From assembly GCA_007123335.1 (NCBI GenBank), contig SKLG01000022.1, positions 1 to 20,196 of the forward strand: a stretch of DNA of 20,196 bases, written 5' to 3'. This DNA comes from Anaerolineae bacterium. GTDB taxonomy: Bacteria > Chloroflexota > Anaerolineae > UBA1429. The notes below the pieces were generated by a model, which saw nothing but the letters and a program-made list of their open reading frames with translations, was not told the origin of the DNA and made no database searches. Positions 15,841-20,196 of the stretch are shown here, piece after piece. Every line of letters begins with the position of its first letter. The first letter of the stretch is position 1. Made by a program: the position numbers and the translations under genes.

Positions 15841-16572
15841 ATGTCTCAGACGATTACCTGGCTCGGCCATGGCTCATGGAAGATGGTCACGCCATCGGGC
15901 ACCACCTGCTATATCGATCCCTGGATTACCCGCAACCCGGCCTGCCCCATCACGCTGGAGGACATTGACAAGGCCGATCTGGTCTGTGTCACCCACGGTC
16001 ACAGCGATCACCTGGGCAACGCCATCGAAATCGTCCACAAGACCGGCGCCACGCTGGTCACGCTGCCCGAGGTTGCCGCCTATTGTGCCAACTATGGCAT
16101 CCCCTACGACAACAATGGGGCGACGCTGCACACTGGCGGCAGCGTGAAGCAAAAGGATGTGCGCGTCCATGCCGTGTTTGCGCTGCACAGCTCGGACATC
16201 ATGGGGCAAGAGTACCTGGAGCACAACGAGCTCAAGCCCGGCTCCGGCACCTGCGGCATGATCCTCACCCCCGACGGCGGCGATCCGATCTATTTCGCCG
16301 GCGACACCGGCGTGTTTGGCGACATGGCGCTCATCGGCAAGCTATACCAGCCCAAGGTCGCCGTACTGCCCGTGGGCGGCAAGTACACCATGGGCGTTAT
16401 GGAGGCCGGCTATGCCATGGAGTTGCTGGGCAGCGAGGTGCTCCTCCCCGGCCACTATAACACCTTCCCCGGCAACCAGGCCGATACCGATGAGCTGATC
16501 CGCCAAGTGTCCATCAGGGCGCCGCGAGCCGAGGTCGTCCTGCTCAAGCCGGGCGGATCCTATAGCCTGTAG
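15841..16572 (+). CDS. UPF0173-type metal-dependent hydrolase, metallo-beta-lactamase fold (UlaG-like)
   Basis: A 243-residue cytoplasmic hydrolase of the small UlaG-like/UPF0173 branch of the metallo-beta-lactamase fold; UlaG itself opens L-ascorbate-6-phosphate lactone, but most UPF0173 members are uncharacterised. The metal motif HxHxDH is intact (His52, His54, Asp56, His57 in THGHSDHLG), with further candidate ligands His116, Asp155 (GDTG) and His205 (LPGHY). The N-terminal WLGHGSW and the central LPVGGKYTMG are typical of the family. It is the first gene of the plus-strand operon, 43 bp before the aldolase-like gene. A lactonase role, opening a ring ahead of the aldolase, is inferred from the neighbourhood only. 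Confidence 0.88.
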   Translation: MSQTITWLGHGSWKMVTPSGTTCYIDPWITRNPACPITLEDIDKADLVCVTHGHSDHLGNAIEIVHKTGATLVTLPEVAAYCANYGIPYDNNGATLHTGGSVKQKDVRVHAVFALHSSDIMGQEYLEHNELKPGSGTCGMILTPDGGDPIYFAGDTGVFGDMALIGKLYQPKVAVLPVGGKYTMGVMEAGYAMELLGSEVLLPGHYNTFPGNQADTDELIRQVSIRAPRAEVVLLKPGGSYSL

Positions 16573-16615
16573 CTGGCAGGCCATCGCATTTTGACATCAT
16601 CAACAGGGAGGAACG

Positions 16616-17296
16616 ATGACAGAACGGATCGTTCGCCATGCGTCTCGGCTCGCGCCAGAGATCATCGCGGCCTATGCCGGGCAAGAGGCGTCTACCGTAT
16701 ACGAGGCGGCCGGCGGCGTCGGCGGCATGGATCATACCGTCCGGCCCATCGCCTGGGGACAGCATATGGTCGGCAACGCGCTGACCGTGCGGTGCCATCC
16801 TGCGGATAATCTGATGCTTCACGCCGCCATTGCCATGGCTCAGCCCGGCGATGTCATCGTCGCCGAGGTGGGCGGGCTGGTGGACGCCGGCTATTGGGGC
16901 GAGATCACCACCGTTGCTGCCATGGCTCGCGGCGTGGTCGGCTTGGTCATCGATGGTGGGGTCCGCGATCGCGCCGCCATCGTCAGCTATGGATTTCCCA
17001 TTTGGTCGCGAGCGCTATGCATGCGCGCTACGGTGAAAAAGACCCTCGGCGCGATCAATCATCCTATAGTCGTCGGCGGCGTGTCCGTGCATCCCGGCGA
17101 TCTGGTGCTAGGTGATGACGATGGCGTCGTTGTCGTGGCTCGCGAAAGGGTCAACGAGGTATTGAAGGCCTCGCAGGCCAGGACGGACAAGGAGGCGGCG
17201 GTGATGGAGCGCCTGCGCCAGGGCGAGCTGACGCTGGATCTCCTGGGTTTTCGGCAGACGCTGACGGATCTGGGAATCACCATCGACGCGGACTGA
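16616..17296 (+). CDS. RraA/HMG-CHA aldolase family protein (class II pyruvate aldolase-like)
   Basis: A 226-residue protein of the family that includes 4-hydroxy-4-methyl-2-oxoglutarate/4-carboxy-4-hydroxy-2-oxoadipate aldolase (retro-aldol release of pyruvate; oxaloacetate decarboxylase side activity) and the RNase E inhibitor RraA. The active-site signature is present: an acidic residue, Glu96 in GYWGE, 20 residues before Arg117-Asp118 (DGGVRD), the substrate- and metal-binding pair of the aldolases. The length fits the aldolases (about 220-240) rather than RraA (about 160). GGGAGG precedes the ATG closely, with 37 bp to the next gene. In this hydrolase-rich operon a carbon-carbon cleavage role is more likely than RNase regulation; the substrate is unknown. 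Confidence 0.85.
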   Translation: MTERIVRHASRLAPEIIAAYAGQEASTVYEAAGGVGGMDHTVRPIAWGQHMVGNALTVRCHPADNLMLHAAIAMAQPGDVIVAEVGGLVDAGYWGEITTVAAMARGVVGLVIDGGVRDRAAIVSYGFPIWSRALCMRATVKKTLGAINHPIVVGGVSVHPGDLVLGDDDGVVVVARERVNEVLKASQARTDKEAAVMERLRQGELTLDLLGFRQTLTDLGITIDAD

Positions 17297-17333
17297 GCTA
17301 TATCGCCATCTGGCGTTCGAGAAGGAGGGGCAT

Positions 17334-18515
17334 ATGGAAGCGCTCCATGTAGGGCATGGGCGGGTGTGTATTACCCCGCCCGGACCGGTGCGCATGATGG
17401 GCTATGCCGGGCGCACCGAGCTATCTCGCGGTGTGCACGACGATCTATTTGCCAACGCCGTGGCGCTAGAATCGGGGGATCGACGCGTGTTGATCCTGGC
17501 TCTCGATGTATGTTCGCTCAACCTCGATGGCGTCGCTGAGCTCAAGGCTGCTATTAGTCAGCGAACAGGGCTGTCGCCGGAGCAGATCCTGATCAACACG
17601 TCGCACACCCATGCCGGGCCGCTGGTAGCTCGGCGCCCTGGGGCCGAGTTCGACGAGATCTACTTTGGCATGATGACCGCGCGAGCCGTCGAGGCAGTCG
17701 TAGCGGCGTTGGCCGATTTGGCCCCTGCTACGTTGGCCGTCGGCTCAGCAGCGGTGGAGATCGGCTGGAACCGTCGCGAACGCACGCCGGAGGGCGAGAT
17801 CATCCTCGGCGTGAATCCAGAAGGCCCCGGCCTGCCTGAGGCGACGCTCTGGCGCTTTGATCGTGGGGTGCGAGCGGGCGGTAGAGAGCGGGAGGCGATC
17901 CTCCTTTTCACCCTGCCGATCCACGGCACGACGATGGGCGCCGATAATCTCTACCTGTCGGCGGAATGGATGGGCGCGGCGGTGCGCCATATCGAGAACG
18001 CGTATGCCGGGGTGCGCGCCGTGTTCTTGCAGGGTTGCTCTGGCAATCAGAACCCCTATCGCGACGAGCGCACCTTTGAGCGCATGGCGCAGCATGGCGA
18101 CGCCGTCGGCGAGGCGGTGACCGAGGCATTGGCTAGCGCCGAGACCGTCTCCTCGTGGCCGCTCATTAACCTCGTCCGCACCATCGAGATCCCCTACGCC
18201 GAGGGCCAAGGGAGCGGCGCTTGCCCGTTGCATGCCCTGCGCATCGGCGATGCTGTGTTGATCGGCCTGGGTGGCGAGGTTTTTGTCGAGTACGCTCTCT
18301 TTGGGCGAGAGCAGTCGGCGGCGGCCAGCACCATGATCCTGGGCTGCACCGATTGCTCCGTGGGCTATCTGCCCACCGCCATTGCCTACGAGGAGGGAGG
18401 CTATGAGCCCAATGCCTACCAGCATCTCCCGGATGGCAAGCCGTGGTCACCCGAGATCGAGGAATTGCTCAAAGCCGAGATCAACGCGGCACTGAGTGAT
18501 CTACTGGCTCCGTAG
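17334..18515 (+). CDS. Short neutral/alkaline ceramidase-like hydrolase
   Basis: A 393-residue protein similar to the N-terminal catalytic domain of neutral ceramidases, which cleave the amide of N-acylsphingosine with a zinc ion. Candidate zinc ligands line up in order: His93 (NTSHTHAGP), His197 (LPIHGTT), Glu315 (GGEVF) and Tyr345 (VGYLPT). Ser236 in GCSGNQNPYR occupies the position of the ceramidase nucleophile loop. Compared with true ceramidases (about 650-780 residues) it lacks the C-terminal Ig-like domain and any signal peptide, so it is probably cytosolic and acts on a small amide or ester rather than ceramide. AAGGAGG (17322-17328) lies five bases before the ATG. It sits centrally in the plus-strand operon. 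Ceramidase activity itself is not supported. Confidence 0.8.
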   Translation: MEALHVGHGRVCITPPGPVRMMGYAGRTELSRGVHDDLFANAVALESGDRRVLILALDVCSLNLDGVAELKAAISQRTGLSPEQILINTSHTHAGPLVARRPGAEFDEIYFGMMTARAVEAVVAALADLAPATLAVGSAAVEIGWNRRERTPEGEIILGVNPEGPGLPEATLWRFDRGVRAGGREREAILLFTLPIHGTTMGADNLYLSAEWMGAAVRHIENAYAGVRAVFLQGCSGNQNPYRDERTFERMAQHGDAVGEAVTEALASAETVSSWPLINLVRTIEIPYAEGQGSGACPLHALRIGDAVLIGLGGEVFVEYALFGREQSAAASTMILGCTDCSVGYLPTAIAYEEGGYEPNAYQHLPDGKPWSPEIEELLKAEINAALSDLLAP

Positions 18516-18528
18516 AACCTACGTGGCA

Positions 18529-18536
18529 AAGGAGGG
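18529..18536 (+). promoter_or_regulatory. Ribosome binding site that decides the UroD-like start
   Basis: AAGGAGGG ends immediately before the in-frame ATG at 18537, which is too close to be used, and lies nine bases before the ATG at 18546. The later start is therefore preferred. Confidence 0.7.
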
Positions 18537-18545
18537 ATGATACCC

Positions 18546-19637
18546 ATGCCCCAAGGACCCCTGTCCGTTCCCGTTACCCCTGACTGGGAAGAATTGATAG
18601 ATGTGATCTTGCGCCGGGGCACGCCCCGACGTGTCCACTTTATCGAGCTCTTCCTCGATGCCGAGGTGCAGGAGGCGCTCTGTGAGCGTTATCATCTGCT
18701 CGATGGGCTGCACGAGGATGACCCCTACTTTGACCTACAGCGCCAGATCCGCATCCAGCGTGCCCTGGGGTACGATTTCGTCCGGGGCAGTGTAGAGAAC
18801 CTGGAAGTGCCTCTATACCGCGCCACCCTCGACGACACCGCCGACCTGCAGCGCACCGGCGGGCGGCGTTTTATGGAGGAGCATCGCGGCCCCATCACCA
18901 CCTGGGACGAGTTCCATGCCTATCCCTGGCCCGATCCGCAGGCGGTCACCACCCGCACCCTGGAGTGGTACGAGCGCAATCTGCCCGACGACATGTGTGT
19001 CATCGGCAGCGGCGGCTTTGCTCACTTTGCCGAATATGTGACCTGGATGATGGGCTATGAGACGTTGTGCTATGCGCTCTACGACCAGCGCGATCTCGTC
19101 GCCGCCATCGCCGAGCGGCTCATGGAGCTATTCGAGGTCGTCCTGGAGCGCATGTTGCAGTTTGAGCGGGTCAAAATCATCTGGGGCAGCGACGACATGG
19201 GCTTTCGCTCCGCCACGTTGATCAGCCCCGCCGACCTGCGCGAGTTTGTCTTTCCTGGGCACAAGCGCATGGCCGCGATGTCCCATGCCGCCGGGCGCCC
19301 CTATCTGCTCCACGCCTGCGGCAATCTCTCCGAGGTGATGGAGGATCTGATCGTCGATGTGGGCATCGACGCCAAGCACTCGTTCGAGGACACCATCGAG
19401 TCGGTGATCGACGCCAAACAGCTCTATGGCGATCGCATCGCCCTGTTGGGCGGCATCGACGTTGACTTTCTCTGCCGCGCCGACGTCGGCGCCATCCGCG
19501 AGCGGGTGCGCCGCACGCTGGACGCCTGCCTGTCCGGCGGCGGCTACTGTCTGGGCACCGGCAACAGCGTGGCCAACTATATCCCGCTGGATAGCTATTT
19601 GACGATGCAGGACGAGGGTTCTCTCTATCGCCCCTAG
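18546..19637 (+). CDS. Uroporphyrinogen decarboxylase/MtaA-superfamily protein, catabolic-cluster type
   Basis: A 363-residue TIM-barrel protein of the UroD superfamily, only distantly similar to the MtaA-like gene at 7319. The zinc-type motif is kept: His256, Cys258 (HACGN) and Cys335 (GGGYCLGTGNS), numbered from the chosen ATG. The HemE substrate-binding Arg motif is absent, so heme synthesis is unlikely. Related proteins often sit in uncharacterised catabolic clusters, where methyl transfer from a corrinoid is the usual guess. An ATG at 18537 touches the ribosome binding site GGAGGG (18531-18536), whereas the ATG at 18546 is nine bases beyond it and is preferred. There are 30 bp from the previous gene and 24 bp to the next. 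No corrinoid partner is visible in the window. Confidence 0.82.
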   Translation: MPQGPLSVPVTPDWEELIDVILRRGTPRRVHFIELFLDAEVQEALCERYHLLDGLHEDDPYFDLQRQIRIQRALGYDFVRGSVENLEVPLYRATLDDTADLQRTGGRRFMEEHRGPITTWDEFHAYPWPDPQAVTTRTLEWYERNLPDDMCVIGSGGFAHFAEYVTWMMGYETLCYALYDQRDLVAAIAERLMELFEVVLERMLQFERVKIIWGSDDMGFRSATLISPADLREFVFPGHKRMAAMSHAAGRPYLLHACGNLSEVMEDLIVDVGIDAKHSFEDTIESVIDAKQLYGDRIALLGGIDVDFLCRADVGAIRERVRRTLDACLSGGGYCLGTGNSVANYIPLDSYLTMQDEGSLYRP

Positions 19638-19661
19638 GGTTCGCCTAAAGGAGATGTTGCG

Positions 19662-20196
19662 ATGACCCACACCGTGATCGGCGCCTATGGCTCCTGGTTC
19701 GCCGACCGCTTGCCCGACCCGCCGGCGCTGTCGTTGCGGCGAGATGACGTTACCGATGTCGCCCCTTGGAAGGAGGCTGCGCGAACGCGGCTGCTAGAGC
19801 GGTTGGCAATGCCCGATCTGGGGTCGACGCCTTCCGTCATCCTGAACCAGACCTGCTACCACGATGGGCTCGACATCGAACACCTCTCCTGGCAGTTGCC
19901 CTATGGCCCGGCGACCCAGGCGCTCTTGCTCAAGCCCGCCGGGGCCAACGGTCCGTTGCCTGGTATACTGGCGCTTCATGATCACGCCGGGAACAAGTAC
20001 TTTGGTCTGCGCAAGATCACCCATGCGGGGGATCAACATCCGTTGATGGCCGACCACCAGCGCGACTATTATGGCGGGCGCGCCTGGGCCAACGAGATCG
20101 CCAAGCAGGGCTATGTGGTGCTGGTGCCCGATGCTTTCCCCTTTGGCAGTCGGCGAGTGCGCCTGGCCGACGTGCCCGCCGAGCTATGCGGCGCTC
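19662..20196 (+). CDS. Alpha/beta hydrolase, dienelactone hydrolase/acetyl-xylan-esterase-like, 3'-truncated by window edge
   Basis: A reading frame open to the right edge, 178 codons visible, beginning MTHTVIGAYGSW. AAAGGAG (19647-19653) is eight bases upstream. The segment PGILALHDHAGNKYFG is the strand-and-oxyanion-hole region seen near the N-terminal side of dienelactone-hydrolase and acetyl-xylan-esterase-like enzymes (HxHxG pattern), and GYVVLVPDAFPFGSRR is the following strand with the D-x-x-x-x-G-x-R pattern. The nucleophile elbow, Asp and His of the triad should lie beyond the edge, so activity cannot be judged. It is the fifth gene of the plus-strand operon, 24 bp after the UroD-like gene, and likely removes an ester or opens a lactone. 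Confidence 0.75.
   Translation, partial: MTHTVIGAYGSWFADRLPDPPALSLRRDDVTDVAPWKEAARTRLLERLAMPDLGSTPSVILNQTCYHDGLDIEHLSWQLPYGPATQALLLKPAGANGPLPGILALHDHAGNKYFGLRKITHAGDQHPLMADHQRDYYGGRAWANEIAKQGYVVLVPDAFPFGSRRVRLADVPAELCGA

Noticed and set aside
16591..16619. TTGACA between the hydrolase and the aldolase-like gene as an internal promoter
   Set aside because: The hexamer is perfect but at 17-bp spacing the -10 position reads CGATGA, which is not a -10 box, and it would overlap the start codon.
16616..17296. Annotation as RraA, regulator of RNase E
   Set aside because: The protein is longer than RraA, carries the aldolase active-site signature, and sits in a catabolic operon.
17745..18425. 226-codon minus-strand open frame opposite the ceramidase-like gene
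   Set aside because: It is antisense to a gene with well-ordered active-site motifs; composition is that of a high-G+C shadow frame.
1..20196. tRNA, rRNA, CRISPR arrays, insertion sequences, attachment sites
   Set aside because: Read on both strands, no cloverleaf, direct-repeat array, transposase or terminal inverted repeat was recognised; subtle cases could be missed without computation.

Overview
The window looks like a chromosomal stretch of a moderately G+C-rich bacterium, most likely a member of the Chloroflexota. This is inference. It rests on a secreted protein with the short 'LPLVIKN' segment followed by a Pro/Thr-rich linker (a style common in that phylum), on tightly packed operons with strong GGAGG ribosome binding sites, and on the mix of families present. 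No 16S, tRNA, mobile element or CRISPR array was seen to settle the taxonomy.

Layout. (1) Positions 1-7337 (+): the 3' end of a giant cyclic beta-1,2-glucan synthase-type gene (NdvB/ChvB family) whose start lies off the left edge. (2) Positions 13991-7319 (-): a five-gene run of two paralogous thymidylate-kinase-like proteins, a soluble PAS hybrid histidine kinase, a benzoylformate-decarboxylase-like ThDP enzyme, and an MtaA-type (UroD superfamily) methyltransferase. Its last gene overlaps the end of the glucan synthase by 19 bp. A good promoter precedes the first kinase gene; a 143-bp gap before the histidine kinase may divide the run into two units. (3) Positions 15705-14131 (-): a secreted or anchored seven-repeat beta-propeller protein read from its own promoter, apparently as a leaderless mRNA. 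(4) Positions 15841 to the right edge (+): a five-gene operon with short gaps (24 to 43 bp) encoding a UPF0173/UlaG-like metallo-beta-lactamase-fold hydrolase, an RraA/HMG-CHA-aldolase-like protein, a short ceramidase-like hydrolase, a second UroD/MtaA-superfamily protein, and the start of a dienelactone-hydrolase/acetyl-xylan-esterase-like alpha/beta hydrolase.

The propeller gene and the plus-strand operon are driven by back-to-back near-consensus sigma70-type promoters whose -35 boxes are 11 bp apart.

Function. The plus-strand operon has the composition of a catabolic cassette (lactone or ester opening, amide or ester hydrolysis, aldol cleavage, methyl transfer), but its substrate cannot be named from sequence. 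It is the best candidate here for an undescribed pathway. The second candidate is the tandem thymidylate-kinase-like pair, where one member keeps a canonical Walker A Lys and the other has Arg at that position, suggesting an unequal or regulatory partner.
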